NCBI GenBank assembly: GCA_937949725.1
Contig: CALECT010000029.1
Span: 1-46,057 of the forward strand
Length of the DNA stretch: 46,057 nt
Origin: an uncultured Pseudanabaenaceae cyanobacterium
GTDB taxonomy: Bacteria; Cyanobacteriota; Cyanobacteriia; PCC-9006; JAAUQQ01
Reading direction: 5' to 3'
A program made the translations under genes and the position numbers. Shown in pieces: positions 26,109-35,608 of the stretch. The notes beneath the pieces were generated by a model that made no database searches, was not told where the DNA came from, and saw nothing but the letters and a program-made list of their open reading frames with translations. The first letter of the stretch is position 1. Each line of letters opens with the position of its first letter.

Positions 26109-26361
26109 TGAAAAGACCAGTCTGAGATGGGAACGGAGCGATCGAAATAGAGGAGGATTGCCAAGTCCAAGCTTGACTTCAAGCTAGGAAGTATCCAATC
26201 TTCATCTCAAGGAAAATAATACAGTTGCATCCAACTATTTCAGGGTAAATACTTAAATAACTCTCTAAGCATTTAATATCTGTCTGATTGAAAAGTCGTT
26301 TACCAACGGCAGAAAGTTTCCACACAGGAGGAACAGCAGCCCTTATCACAGCGTATTTTTG

Positions 26362-27408
26362 TCAATTAAGGGGCAACCGGCGACGCACCACCAAGGCAGA
26401 TTTAATAGAGCGCTGCACGGTCTGGCCCTCCTTATTCAAGCGGCCATAGTAAGTCCGTCCGTTGTAGTACAGCGCCGAGGAACTGCCTCCGTCCAGATTC
26501 AAGGCTTCTACGGCGCCTTGAGCCTTGAGGAACTCAGTCATTTCTTCCAGGGTCACCCCGCTCCGCCAAGGAGGAGCCTCGGGGGTCACATTCGCAGGGG
26601 GCAGCGTAATGGGAATAGCCTGTCCATCTCCAGCAGGCGGCGCTGGGGCCGGGAATGGTGTCTGTGCAGCAGGGGCAGGTACTTGCGCCACCATGGCAAG
26701 CAGCACGGTTCCATCTGCCTCAAGACCAATGGCACTGCGGGCATTGGGGTAGGTCATACCAATGGGATTGCGCACTACCTTGCCATTGACCACATCCCAA
26801 AAGGCTTCTTGCTGATGGGTCATGGTGGGCAAGAGCTGCGGACCGCCGCCTAGGGCATCGAGGCGATCGCAACCCACTGGCGCAGCCCCATCATGAAACT
26901 CAATGCCATAACGCTGTAAGCCCCCGCAGTCATAGCGACGAAACTCACTGCGATTGAGAATCTGAGCCATGTAGCTGGCAACGTTCACATTCGTCACCAG
27001 ATCAATATTCTGATTGGGGTCCAGCAGTACCTGGCGATCGCGAATCACATGGGAAGCCGTCTGCTGATTCTTAGGGTCAAAGAATCCACCGTTAATCACC
27101 GCCACTACATCCGGATCCTGAGCAAAGGAAGGTAGCTTGGCTAAACCATCAGTCACCACAGGCTCTACGACAAAACCAGAGCCCGCTGGCACTCGCAGCA
27201 GATAGACTTCAGCCTTTGCCAAGCGGTGAATTTCAAACACCAGGCCATCACCATCTCGTTGACTGTTGCTGGGTTGAGCCATCGCTTCCTGTCCGCCAAT
27301 AAAAGCAACATCTCCTGACGTAGAAACCACACAGCCAGCCAGCCCAGCACTCGCTAGAAATCCAGCAGTGGGCAAAGCAATGGAGCGAAACCAAGAGCGA
27401 CGAAAAGC
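26362..27408 (-). CDS. Phosphodiester glycosidase (NAGPA-domain) lipoprotein
   Basis: 348 residues from ATG 27408, chosen because it gives a normal lipoprotein signal (MAFRRSWFR, hydrophobic core, lipobox L-A-G-C at residue 27). A longer frame starts at ATG 27468. The body matches the NAGPA/phosphodiester glycosidase family: VVAVINGGFFDP near the N-terminus of the domain, AIGLEADGTVLLAMV and the late motif LNLDGGSSSALYYNG. A proline-rich insert lies before the last motif. Members cleave sugar-phosphodiester bonds in cell-wall or exopolysaccharide decorations. It is probably anchored in a membrane facing the periplasm. Divergent from the GIY-YIG gene. Confidence 0.8.
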   Translation of the reverse strand, partial: AFRRSWFRSIALPTAGFLASAGLAGCVVSTSGDVAFIGGQEAMAQPSNSQRDGDGLVFEIHRLAKAEVYLLRVPAGSGFVVEPVVTDGLAKLPSFAQDPDVVAVINGGFFDPKNQQTASHVIRDRQVLLDPNQNIDLVTNVNVASYMAQILNRSEFRRYDCGGLQRYGIEFHDGAAPVGCDRLDALGGGPQLLPTMTHQQEAFWDVVNGKVVRNPIGMTYPNARSAIGLEADGTVLLAMVAQVPAPAAQTPFPAPAPPAGDGQAIPITLPPANVTPEAPPWRSGVTLEEMTEFLKAQGAVEALNLDGGSSSALYYNGRTYYGRLNKEGQTVQRSIKSALVVRRRLPLN

Positions 27409-27704
27409 CATAAACGAGAAACCGCAACGACAGGGAACAGTGACGAACTTGAGGAAGAATCTCCCCATAAATTTTCTAACAAAAGCAAACTGATATAGTG
27501 GAGCGGCTAGCCAAAACCACGATTAAAACGCTAGATGTGGCTCAGCTACGTCGAGTTGTTCATTGACCTACTGACTGAGCCAGACCATACCGATAGCAGC
27601 TTACGAAGCGATCGCTTTGCCCGCAGAATACCAGCCCAAGCCCCACCGCCACCAAGGGGATATAGCTCAATTCCATCGCCTGGACGCTTAAACAGGACGC
27701 CATT

Positions 27705-28301
27705 GTGACCGATCAACTCTCCCTCTTCACTGCTTCAGAGAAGTGGCAAACCCAGGGCTACCGCGTCGATAACTTGACGCCCAAGATGAGCGCTGAAGCC
27801 TTGGTGAGCTGGAAAATTCGCATCATTGATTTTCAAGAACGGGTTGAATTTTCTCCGGCTCCCGAGCAGGTCGATCTATTTGGTAATGCCATTCCCTCCA
27901 AAGAGCCTGATCCAGAGACAATCAGGCCCTTTGAGCTGGAGCAACGCAATATCAACTTCTGGCAGACGCCCAGCGCCGATGAAGGTGGGGCAGCCCTGTA
28001 TTTCGTGATTGATTACGATGCAATGCTGCTGCTGTATGTGGGGGAGACGGTGAAGTCAAACCAGCGCTGGAAGGGCGTTCACGATTGCAAGCGCTACTTG
28101 GCAAACTATCGCCAGAGCCATTACGAGCATGAGTTGCCGACGAGGCTGGGCATTGGCTTTTGGCCCCATGCGCCTAAGGAGACGCGATCGCGTCAGCGCC
28201 TAGAGTCAGCGCTGATCAAGAAGTGGCGTGCACCATTCAATAAGGAGAACTGGACTTACTGGGGAACGCCGTTTGTGGATGGGAAAGTGGAAAAAACTTA
28301 G
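27705..28301 (+). CDS. GIY-YIG nuclease-fold protein
   Basis: 198 residues, GTG start at 27705 with AGGA 7 nt upstream. A GIY-YIG-like core starts near residue 100: AALYFVIDY, then LLLYVGET, Arg in NQRWKGVHDC, the conserved Glu in RQRLESALIKKW and Asn in APFNKEN. These correspond to the Tyr, Arg, Glu and Asn used by GIY-YIG nucleases to cut DNA. The N-terminal 90 residues include a DLFG segment and have no recognised domain. I recall similar stand-alone proteins in other cyanobacteria, function unknown. It converges on the DnaJ-WD40 gene with a shared terminator hairpin. Confidence 0.7.
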   Translation: MTDQLSLFTASEKWQTQGYRVDNLTPKMSAEALVSWKIRIIDFQERVEFSPAPEQVDLFGNAIPSKEPDPETIRPFELEQRNINFWQTPSADEGGAALYFVIDYDAMLLLYVGETVKSNQRWKGVHDCKRYLANYRQSHYEHELPTRLGIGFWPHAPKETRSRQRLESALIKKWRAPFNKENWTYWGTPFVDGKVEKT

Positions 28302-28326
28302 CGCTCAGATGCAATAAAAGCTCCCC

Positions 28327-28360
28327 AGACACCCAGTGTTTTCTGAAACACCGGGTGTCT
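28327..28360. terminator. Bidirectional terminator between GIY-YIG and DnaJ-WD40 genes
   Basis: 15-bp arms (28327-28341 and 28346-28360) with one mismatch and a 4-nt loop, in the convergent gap. Confidence 0.75.
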
Positions 28361-28365
28361 GCCCC

Positions 28366-29925
28366 CTAAGCCACCGCCCAGAAGCGCACGGACCGATCGC
28401 CACTGGAACTAATCAACTGACTCCCATTGGACTTAAACAACAGCCCAGTCACAGTCCCCTCATGGTCTGGCAGCACCGCTACCAGCTCGCCGTTATGCAA
28501 ATTCCAAATGCGGATACTGGCATCCTCACCGCCACCGGCAATGAGCTGACCATTGGGGCTAAACGCGATCGCCTTAACCGGCCCCTGCAATCCCAAGAAC
28601 TGGCGCTGGAAACTGCCATCCCGGAATGACCAGAGATGGATACGGCCATCACTCCCCCCTGCTGCCAACAGCGCACTATCCGGGCTGATCTGTAACTGCG
28701 GATCCACCAAGCTGCTGTTATCCAGCGTCAGCAATCGCTTGCCCGTTTGCCCCTGCCAGACCTGGATCGGCTCATCGACAATCCCCGTCACCAAAGTCTT
28801 ACCATCGCGACTCAGGGCCAGGGACCAAATAGCCCCCTCCCCCGGAGCCCATTGCTTTGAAATGCGGCTGTTATTAATGTCCCAAAGACAAGCCTGACCA
28901 TCGGCTCCACCACTCACGAGGGTCTTCTTATCACCGCTAAACGCTAAGCCACGAATGGTGCGATCGTGGGCAGAGAGATCATCCAGATGGCGAATCTTGG
29001 GCAAATGCCACAGCTGGATCAAGCCTTCGCGGCTGCCCGTCGCCAAGATGTGCTGATGGGGGTGAATCGCCAGGGCCAGGATGGGACCATGCTGACTGCG
29101 CATTTGGTCCAGGACGCGGCCCGTTTGCAGGCTCCAGCGATGGAAATAGTGGTCCTTCGTGGCGGTGAAGAGGGTGCGGTTGTCTTTGCTGAGAGCGATC
29201 GCATTCACGCCCCCATCGAAACTGCTCCAAGTATCCACACAACGCCAATGGGCTCCCCGCCCAGATGACGAAGGTCGGTTAAACGGCTTGGGGCCGCCGC
29301 TGCGAGCCGAAGCGGTCTTGCCAGAATTGGGGTGAACATAGCGAGGTTTGGGTTCAGCTTGGGAGCGCGATGCGGCTTGGGGGGCTCTAGAAGCAGATTC
29401 TCGCTTGGCAGAGCGGGTGGGCTCGCTGGATTTTGCATCGCGATCGCCAGGCTGCTCAGAAGACGGCTTACCACTACGGCCAAAGGGACGTCCATGGAAG
29501 GGATCCGCAGCAGGACCGGGGGACTTGCTTGAGCCAGGACGCTTATAGGACGGTGGTCCTTTGCCAGAGGATCGAGCCGATGGCCCTGGCGATGGGCGTG
29601 ATGATGGCTGGGCCGGAGGTCGCGTTGAGGAGCTGGAAGAAGAATTGGGCGACTGGCGATCGCGACGGGGCCAGGCAGAAGAATTCCCGTTAGCAGCGGT
29701 CGAACCTCCCTTAGGAGGATGAGCCTTGAAATATTCGTAGGCTTCGTTGATCAACTTAATCTTGACTTCCGCAACTTCCTTCTCGTCGGGATCCGTGAAG
29801 CGATCGGGGTGGGAAGCACGGGCCATGCTGCGATAGGCTCGCTTGATCTCATCCATGCTGGCATGGAGCGGCAGTCCTAGAATTTCGTAATAGCGAAAAA
29901 GATTCACGGACAAAAGCGGCGTCAT
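28366..29925 (-). CDS. DnaJ-domain protein with C-terminal WD40 propeller
   Basis: 519 residues. Residues about 12-70 form a J domain ([21 protein letters not shown], with HPD in ASHPDRF), the Hsp70-stimulating module. A basic linker rich in Ser, Pro and Arg of about 150 residues follows. The rest is a WD40 propeller with about seven blades; examples are [38 protein letters not shown] and [22 protein letters not shown]. By design it could recruit a DnaK chaperone to a client bound by the propeller. The zinc-finger and C-terminal client domains of classical DnaJ are absent. It is cytosolic (no signal peptide) and terminates against the GIY-YIG gene. Confidence 0.9.
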   Translation of the reverse strand: MTPLLSVNLFRYYEILGLPLHASMDEIKRAYRSMARASHPDRFTDPDEKEVAEVKIKLINEAYEYFKAHPPKGGSTAANGNSSAWPRRDRQSPNSSSSSSTRPPAQPSSRPSPGPSARSSGKGPPSYKRPGSSKSPGPAADPFHGRPFGRSGKPSSEQPGDRDAKSSEPTRSAKRESASRAPQAASRSQAEPKPRYVHPNSGKTASARSGGPKPFNRPSSSGRGAHWRCVDTWSSFDGGVNAIALSKDNRTLFTATKDHYFHRWSLQTGRVLDQMRSQHGPILALAIHPHQHILATGSREGLIQLWHLPKIRHLDDLSAHDRTIRGLAFSGDKKTLVSGGADGQACLWDINNSRISKQWAPGEGAIWSLALSRDGKTLVTGIVDEPIQVWQGQTGKRLLTLDNSSLVDPQLQISPDSALLAAGGSDGRIHLWSFRDGSFQRQFLGLQGPVKAIAFSPNGQLIAGGGEDASIRIWNLHNGELVAVLPDHEGTVTGLLFKSNGSQLISSSGDRSVRFWAVA

Positions 29926-30392
29926 TCGACAGAGCGATGAGGCGAAGCAGGGTTCAGATCAACAACCACCTAGAACCTATGCCTATCGCGCCCAAATTCC
30001 ATGATAGGGGCTGATGACAGGCTCATAACATAGGTGGAATTTGGCCAAGGTGGAAACTGTCCTGCTACGACCTTCGTCGATGAATTACAGCCTCCTAAGC
30101 TGTACATCACGGGTCACATTGGGGCAGCTCACCTGGATCTGTCCAGGCCTGATACAGCAAGCCTGGATGAGAATAACAGCATCTCAATCAGGTCAGAGCG
30201 TGGCCATAAATCACACTCGACTTTTATTTAAAATCACGGTTTATAACACCTGCCTTTACACTTCCTAGCAAATATTTTGAGATGCCCTGATCCCACGAAA
30301 TCATTGATGGAGAGTAACCCAGCGATGACAAACCAAACGGCCAGTCCCACAACTCATCAACTCCGCCAATAGGCCCTTAAAATCTCCTATTG
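29926..30392. other. 467-bp divergent gap between dnaJ-WD40 and spoIID genes
   Basis: No gene seen. It holds two interleaved inverted repeats: ACCTATG (29975-29981) with CATAGGT (30029-30035), and CCAAATTCCA (29992-30001) with TGGAATTTGG (30035-30044). They cannot both form in one simple hairpin. They may be operators or alternative leader structures, or chance. Confidence 0.35.
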
Positions 30393-32225
30393 ATGAGTGC
30401 TTTAATTAACACTGCGCTTCTCCGCCCCCACCTTCCTATGAGCATGACCTTATCCCCTCTACAGGCACCCATCACCGCTGTCTTCACGACATTGGGGGTA
30501 ATCAGCCTAGGAATACTGCCCAATCCCGTTGCGGCCCAGCCTCTCAATCCAGAGATCAAGGTCGGTATCATCCAGCGGTTTGGCAGCGAAGCGGATGACA
30601 CAATTGAGATTAAGGCCCCCGCAGGTGACCAGCTCACCGTTGTCATGCAGCGCGCTGACGGTGGCGTCGATAACCTCACGACCAACCAGCTCAGCCTAGA
30701 TATCCAGCAGCGGCCCCTTGAGGCTCCAGAGCTTTACGAGCGCCTTGTCCTTAGCACCCATCGCAGCTTCGAAAGCGCGGAAGACAGCGCCAATCAGTGG
30801 CGAGCCAAGGGCATTGCGGTGGAAATGGCCCAGCCAAAAGGCTGGCAAGTCTGGGCGAAGCGCGACGTTTATCACACACCGCTTCTGCGCCGTCTGCTAC
30901 TGGACAGCATCACCCAGCAGGGCATCAGCGGTCCCTATCTAGATAGCAAGGTCCTAGAGACAGCTCCCCAAGCCAGTGCCGTAGCCAACTATTACCGCTA
31001 CAGCCGGGACGAAATAGAAATCTCCAGTGGCGGTCGAACCGTCCTAGTCAACGGCGTGCCCTACCCTGGCGACCTCCGCCTCCAGCCCAATTCCTACGGG
31101 ACTTATACCCTGGTCAACAACGTTGAGATCGAGGACTATCTGCGCGGCGTCGTACCCCATGAGATTGGCCCCAGTGCTCCCCAAACTGCCGTAGAAGCCC
31201 AAACCGTGTTGGCCCGCACCTATGCGCTGCGAAATTTGCGGCGCTTTGAAGTGGATGACTATGAAATGTGCGCCACGACTCAGTGCCAGGTTTACTTTGG
31301 CTGGAAAGATAACTTGCCTAGGGCCGACCAGGCGATCGCCGCCACTCGCGGCCAAGTCCTCACCTACAACAATGAACTAATCGACGCCGTCTACTCCTCC
31401 ACCACTGGAGGCGTCACCGCAGCCTTCACCGACGTTTGGAATGGAGCCCCGCGCCCCTACCTCCAGCCCGTGGTGGATTCTGTCCAAGGGGCTTGGAGTC
31501 TCGCCAGCCGCGACCTCTCCAACGAGCAGAACTTCCGTCAATTCATCAACTTGCGCCAAGGCTTCAACGAAGATGGCTGGAACTACTTCCGCTGGACAAC
31601 AAAATCAAGCCTGCCAGACCTCAACAAGGAACTTAGAAAATACCTAGAGGGTAAGCAACATCCCCTCGCGGACTTTGACACAATCCAGTCAATCCAAGTC
31701 CTCAAGCGAGCCAAGGGCGGACGCATTCAGCAGCTTCAAGTCGTTACCGACAGAGGCGATATCGTCTTGGTCAAGGACGAAATGATTCGTGCTTTTGAAG
31801 CGCCGAACAGTTTGCTCTCCTACCTAGAGCCCTTAGTCGATGGCAATAAACGACTCACCGGCTATAAATTTATCGGCGGCGGACTGGGTCATGGCGTGGG
31901 CATGAGCCAAACCGGCTCCTACAATCTTTCTCGCCTGGGTTGGAGCCATAGCAGAATCCTCAATTTCTATTATCCCAACACCCAGCTTCAACCTCTCAAT
32001 CCCAGCATCAGCTACTGGACCAACCCAACTCCCACCGTTGCCCCCGTTGCGCCCACAGCAGAAGCACCCGCTGCAGAGCCAGCACCTGCTTCAGTTGCAG
32101 CACCCACAACGCCTAGCCAGCCATCACTCCCTGCTCCCCCCAAGCTTCCGCCTCAAGTCCAGCCACCCAGCGGCCAAGCCACCGTCACTGATCCAGCCAC
32201 CATTCCCATTCCGGGGCAGCAGTAA
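30393..32225 (+). CDS. SpoIID/LytB-domain protein, secreted
   Basis: 610 residues from ATG 30393; a further ATG at 30438 would give a more compact signal peptide. The hydrophobic stretch AVFTTLGVISLGILPNPVAA looks like a signal peptide ending in A-x-A. The SpoIID region starts near residue 210 with YLRGVVPHEIGPSAPQTAVE and ARTYAL; AVYSSTTGG and the C-terminal GLGHGVGMSQTGSY are also present. SpoIID-type domains are lytic transglycosylases acting on stem-less peptidoglycan strands; cyanobacterial versions are probably involved in wall remodelling. The C-terminal 70 residues are Pro/Ala-rich. Convergent with the DUF4262 gene, with a GTAGGGGC repeat between them. Confidence 0.88.
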   Translation: MSALINTALLRPHLPMSMTLSPLQAPITAVFTTLGVISLGILPNPVAAQPLNPEIKVGIIQRFGSEADDTIEIKAPAGDQLTVVMQRADGGVDNLTTNQLSLDIQQRPLEAPELYERLVLSTHRSFESAEDSANQWRAKGIAVEMAQPKGWQVWAKRDVYHTPLLRRLLLDSITQQGISGPYLDSKVLETAPQASAVANYYRYSRDEIEISSGGRTVLVNGVPYPGDLRLQPNSYGTYTLVNNVEIEDYLRGVVPHEIGPSAPQTAVEAQTVLARTYALRNLRRFEVDDYEMCATTQCQVYFGWKDNLPRADQAIAATRGQVLTYNNELIDAVYSSTTGGVTAAFTDVWNGAPRPYLQPVVDSVQGAWSLASRDLSNEQNFRQFINLRQGFNEDGWNYFRWTTKSSLPDLNKELRKYLEGKQHPLADFDTIQSIQVLKRAKGGRIQQLQVVTDRGDIVLVKDEMIRAFEAPNSLLSYLEPLVDGNKRLTGYKFIGGGLGHGVGMSQTGSYNLSRLGWSHSRILNFYYPNTQLQPLNPSISYWTNPTPTVAPVAPTAEAPAAEPAPASVAAPTTPSQPSLPAPPKLPPQVQPPSGQATVTDPATIPIPGQQ

Positions 32226-32255
32226 TCCGAGATTCAACAGAGAGCGATCGCAACG

Positions 32256-32323
32256 GTAGGGGCAGGGTTTCCCTGCCCGGAATCGCCCAAACAAAGGCAG
32301 CAGGGCGGCACCCCCGTCCCTAC
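32256..32323. repeat. GTAGGGGC-type palindromic repeat, copy 1
   Basis: About 68 bp starting GTAGGGGC and ending GTCCCTAC, with an inner inverted repeat GGCAGGG-ttt-CCCTGCC (approximate ends). Related to the repeat at 36982-37047. GC-rich and non-coding, in the convergent gap. Confidence 0.6.
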
Positions 32324-32344
32324 AAGTTCATCCATATCAATTAT

Positions 32345-32980
32345 CTAGCGCACCAGCAATAGCTGCTGCTCATCGGCACTGAAGCCTTCATCCCAAGGCC
32401 AACGCTGCTGCTGGTCCTGCCAAATCATCTGAATAGCGGAGTAACTGCTGCCGCTGTTAAACCAAGTTGCCTTGGCCATGTGCTGTTCTTTCGCCTCGTC
32501 ACTGCAAACCTGGAACAGGAGCTGGTTTTGCGCGATCGCCCCACCGCTAATGGGCTCATTCAAGGGCGGCGGTGTACCTTCGGCGACCCGCTCAGCATAG
32601 AGATTGATCAACAGCCGAGCCACCATGGGATTCATCCCCACACAAACCATCTCAGGATGCCAAAAGCTATTCCACAGGCCCACGGTGTAGGTAATGCTGG
32701 GGCCATCTACCGGAGTTTCACTCACTAAGTGGCAGCTAAATGGACTATGGAGCGCATTGACAATAATCTCCCCCTCCGGTGACTCCTTAATCGCCATCAG
32801 CGCCGCTTGGAGAATGCCCGGTGCTTTTTCATAGCCACCTGCTTCTTTAAACAATTCCACTGTCGCCACATAGCCATGCTTAACCAAACGATTGGACAGC
32901 AGCGTTGCAGCGAGGTAGTAGCTCTCCTGATCAAAATGCTGTTGCAGCCGCTGGCATGCGTCTTCGCAACTGAGGGTCAT
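32345..32980 (-). CDS. DUF4262-like protein
   Basis: 211 residues. The middle shows the DUF4262 pattern: SITYTVGLWNSFWHPEMVCVGMNP followed by LLINLYAERVAEGTPPP, and later FQVCSDEAKEQH and QMIWQDQQQRWPWDEGF. DUF4262 proteins are uncharacterised cytosolic proteins. The N-terminal 60 residues are helical and may be a separate small domain (EDACQRLQQHFDQESYYLAATLLSN). No signal peptide. Family moderately sure, function unknown. Confidence 0.65.
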   Translation of the reverse strand: MTLSCEDACQRLQQHFDQESYYLAATLLSNRLVKHGYVATVELFKEAGGYEKAPGILQAALMAIKESPEGEIIVNALHSPFSCHLVSETPVDGPSITYTVGLWNSFWHPEMVCVGMNPMVARLLINLYAERVAEGTPPPLNEPISGGAIAQNQLLFQVCSDEAKEQHMAKATWFNSGSSYSAIQMIWQDQQQRWPWDEGFSADEQQLLLVR

Positions 32981-33341
32981 CGGCCTAAACCTGCTAGAGA
33001 GTGGTGGGGCTGAAGCAATTCAGCGATCGCCAAAAGCTGTTGTGTATTACTGCAAAAAGAAACAGCAAGCTCATTTCTAAACATCAGCCCATGAACATCA
33101 ATCAGTTCAGCCAGGGCTAATGAGGCAGTACAAACAACAAAAGAGGGTGCAGGTCAACCATGGCCGCCGGGGGAAGCGGGGCTCCAAACACATCTAGTCG
33201 AGCCAGCATCAATTCAGCGCCATCACTTGGGCGAGAGAATTGAAATTCCAATATACCCAGGCTACCCAGCGCCTAGGGGAAGCCCACCATATCTTTAATT
33301 CCTAGGCGAAAGGCTTAAAGAGCGGTTCATACAAGGCAGCT
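32981..33341. other. 361-bp gap upstream of the DUF1036 gene
   Basis: Divergent promoter region with no gene, repeat or clear promoter that I can support. Confidence 0.3.
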
Positions 33342-33938
33342 ATGGGAATCGTTAAAGTAGCGGCAACCTCCCATCCTCAACCCATGACATTTCAGTCATT
33401 TAGCCTCGCGCCCCAGGCGTTTTACAAAAAATGGTGCGGCTCCCCCAAATACCGACGCCTAGCTTTAGCCCTCATGCTGTGGGGCGGTGCAATGTCTCTG
33501 GGGTCAGCCCAGCCTGCCTTGGCGGAGCGTCCTGTGGGGCTACAGTTTTGTGCCGAAGACAATGAGCCCCGCGATGCCGATATCTTTATTGCGATCGCCT
33601 ACCACCAGCGCAGTGAAATTCTCGATGTCGCCTTTGAAGACTGGGTCTCCCAGGGCTGGTACCGCTTGCCCAAAGAACAAAGTCTGAGTTGCATAACAAT
33701 CCTGGATCAGCCCTTAGAACAGCGCTATTACTATTTTTACGCCTATACTGGGACCCCAGCGGTGCAAGGAAGCATGCCTCGTCTTTGGGATGGTTCCCAT
33801 CAATTTTGTCTTGTGCCCCAGCGCTCCTATTCTCTAGGTACAGCAGAACTCAATTGCAGCGGAAAAGGAGCGATTTTCAAGGGATTTCGCGAAATTGACA
33901 CCCTTGGTGCCGAAGGCTTCAGGGTCGTGATTGAATAA
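33342..33938 (+). CDS. DUF1036-like secreted protein
   Basis: 198 residues with a long N-terminal region and a hydrophobic signal (LALALMLWGGAMSLGSAQPALA, about 46-67), predicted cleavage after ALA. The mature domain resembles DUF1036: LQFCAEDNEP, FIAIAYHQ, DWVSQGWYRLPKEQSLSCITI and YYYFYAYTG. It has four cysteines that could form two disulfides. DUF1036 proteins are small exported proteins of unknown function, common in Alphaproteobacteria and cyanobacteria. It precedes another small gene by about 100 bp on the same strand. Confidence 0.65.
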   Translation: MGIVKVAATSHPQPMTFQSFSLAPQAFYKKWCGSPKYRRLALALMLWGGAMSLGSAQPALAERPVGLQFCAEDNEPRDADIFIAIAYHQRSEILDVAFEDWVSQGWYRLPKEQSLSCITILDQPLEQRYYYFYAYTGTPAVQGSMPRLWDGSHQFCLVPQRSYSLGTAELNCSGKGAIFKGFREIDTLGAEGFRVVIE

Positions 33939-34043
33939 AAAGTCACTGACAAGGTATCCCCAAACGCTTGGACGCAGTGCAGCTCTGTGCTTAAGCTAGA
34001 GAAGCTTGCTGACACAATCCAACAAAAACGTTCACAATTCACA

Positions 34044-34418
34044 ATGACAACTTCAACTCCAGAATCGGTCAGCCGTCTGGCCGTAGCTCGCAACAGCGAT
34101 CGCTCCAGCGACAAGGCGCTCCAAGGCAGCACGGTTAACCCCTGGGATGTCGAAGGTGAATTTGAAATGGATGCCGTGATCGTCAACCAAGGCGGCGGCG
34201 AGATCTTGGTCAAGGTTCCCAAAGGTGAAAGTCACACTTACATCACCGTTGCAGGATTCCTACCGGGCAAGATCATCAACCAGCGCTGGCACCTCTCTTG
34301 CATTCGTGAGTCTGGCCGCATTGAATTATTGGACGGTGAGCCTTTGAACCGCCACCGCACACCTAAAAAAATTGCGATCGTTCGCATGGATAAAAAAGCT
34401 GAAGACGAGCTATCCTAG
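34044..34418 (+). CDS. Hypothetical protein, 124 residues
   Basis: An ATG at 34044 gives 124 residues; a GTG at 33987 could extend it by 19 codons. The first 50 residues are polar and probably disordered. The rest alternates strand-like segments (FEMDAVIVNQGGGEILVKVPKGE, TYITVAGFLPGKIINQRWHLSCI) and a basic C-terminus with RHRTPKKIAIVRMDKK. No family recognised. The strand-rich core with scattered basic residues could bind nucleic acid or a partner, but that is a guess. It is convergent with the lipoprotein gene, with a terminator hairpin between. Confidence 0.6.
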   Translation: MTTSTPESVSRLAVARNSDRSSDKALQGSTVNPWDVEGEFEMDAVIVNQGGGEILVKVPKGESHTYITVAGFLPGKIINQRWHLSCIRESGRIELLDGEPLNRHRTPKKIAIVRMDKKAEDELS

Positions 34419-34457
34419 GCCATCCAACAGATTTCAATAGCGCCAATTAGGGCGTTG

Positions 34458-34494
34458 CAGAGCCTCCATTATCTTGCTGATACTGGAGGCTCTG
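34458..34494. terminator. Bidirectional terminator hairpin
   Basis: 11-bp perfect arms (34458-34468 and 34484-34494) with a 15-nt loop, in the convergent gap. The U-tract is weak, so efficiency is uncertain. Confidence 0.6.
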
Positions 34495-34506
34495 TCATAT
34501 CTATCG

Positions 34507-35469
34507 CTAGCGAATTTCGACTTCTAAGCCATAGCTGGCATTGCCTCGCGTACCACCCACCACAATGCTGTAGTCCCCAGATTGAGGAAGCTCCAGCGCG
34601 ATAGTGGTCTCTTCATCCACCAACACAGAGCCATCAGGCGCGACAACGCCAAACACAGCGTTATCCTCCAACGCGGAAATAGAAAGCGTCATCGTCTGCC
34701 CTGCAGCAGCTCCCACCAAATACTCATCGCGATCAGCACGCACAACCGCATCTTCGACCCTGCCTAGGGTTGCCCCAGGGGCAAAGGACAAGCGTCGAAC
34801 TCGAACAAAATTTGCACCTTCGGTTAAATCATTGGCAGGCGCATCAGCCTCTTCTAGCTGCGCCCCCTCGGTTTGACCAATGATCTCGCCCAGCAGATCG
34901 AGCTGCTCCTGGACGACGGAACAATCCACCTGTTCATAAATATCGCGGCCATTGTCGAGCTGGTCATTGCCCACAGCCCAGGTCTCTTGGGCTTGCTGAA
35001 CGTCACCTTCGATATAGGAGGTGAGGTCTAGGGTGAGCTGATCTTTGTTGATTGCCCCGCTCAGGATCTGGCCATAGCCGGTGTAATAGCCTGCGACTTC
35101 GTTGTGGACAGTAGCCTGGCTTTCTCCGACCACGCTATCGTCAGCCCTAACGGTTAGGCCAATGGCACCCGTTAGGGTCTCAGAGTTGATGGCATAGCAA
35201 TGGCGACCGGGAATTAGCTCATGCTCCGAAACAATGGGCTCACCAATGACTTGGGATGTTTCACCAGGCTCAGATGTTCCTGAACTATTTGAGTTAGGAG
35301 TTGGTCCAGAAGTGACTGCAGGAGAGGTCTCAGCTGGTGTTGTAGCTGTGGGCTTTTCTGGAGATTTGCAGCCTGCGAGGGTGAGGACTAGAGCAATCGC
35401 CAATGTCCCAGAGGCCTTAGCCCAGCACGAACCAGAACCAAACCTGGCAGCGAATAAATCGATAGCCAT
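34507..35469 (-). CDS. Lipoprotein with C-terminal beta-rich (pre-peptidase C-terminal-like) domain
   Basis: 320 residues. A lipobox L-A-G-C at about residues 31-34 (ALVLTLAGC) follows a hydrophobic core, so it is membrane-anchored. A Thr/Ser/Pro/Glu-rich linker leads to a middle domain with SEHELIPGRHCYAINSETLT and two further cysteines. The C-terminal 90 residues (FAPGATLGRVEDAVVRADRDEYLVGAAAGQTM, ending with LPQSGDYSIVVGGTRGNASYGLEVEIR) resemble bacterial pre-peptidase C-terminal beta-sandwich domains. Likely extracytoplasmic binding or structural role; no catalytic motif seen. Confidence 0.65.
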   Translation of the reverse strand: MAIDLFAARFGSGSCWAKASGTLAIALVLTLAGCKSPEKPTATTPAETSPAVTSGPTPNSNSSGTSEPGETSQVIGEPIVSEHELIPGRHCYAINSETLTGAIGLTVRADDSVVGESQATVHNEVAGYYTGYGQILSGAINKDQLTLDLTSYIEGDVQQAQETWAVGNDQLDNGRDIYEQVDCSVVQEQLDLLGEIIGQTEGAQLEEADAPANDLTEGANFVRVRRLSFAPGATLGRVEDAVVRADRDEYLVGAAAGQTMTLSISALEDNAVFGVVAPDGSVLVDEETTIALELPQSGDYSIVVGGTRGNASYGLEVEIR

Positions 35470-35608
35470 AGAAGAAAACCAGTAACATCACAGAAAGGAG
35501 CTACAGCTCCATCTTTGCGTATTCCCCCGGATACCCCTTTTGCCTGTGCCAGTTAAACCATCGACTCCTACAACTCCTCAAGCAACCACTCATCGCTTGG
35601 GGCAAATG

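Noticed and set aside
26359..26853. Plus-strand frame opposite the phosphodiester glycosidase
   Set aside because: Antisense shadow with no family features; the minus-strand frame has clear domain motifs.
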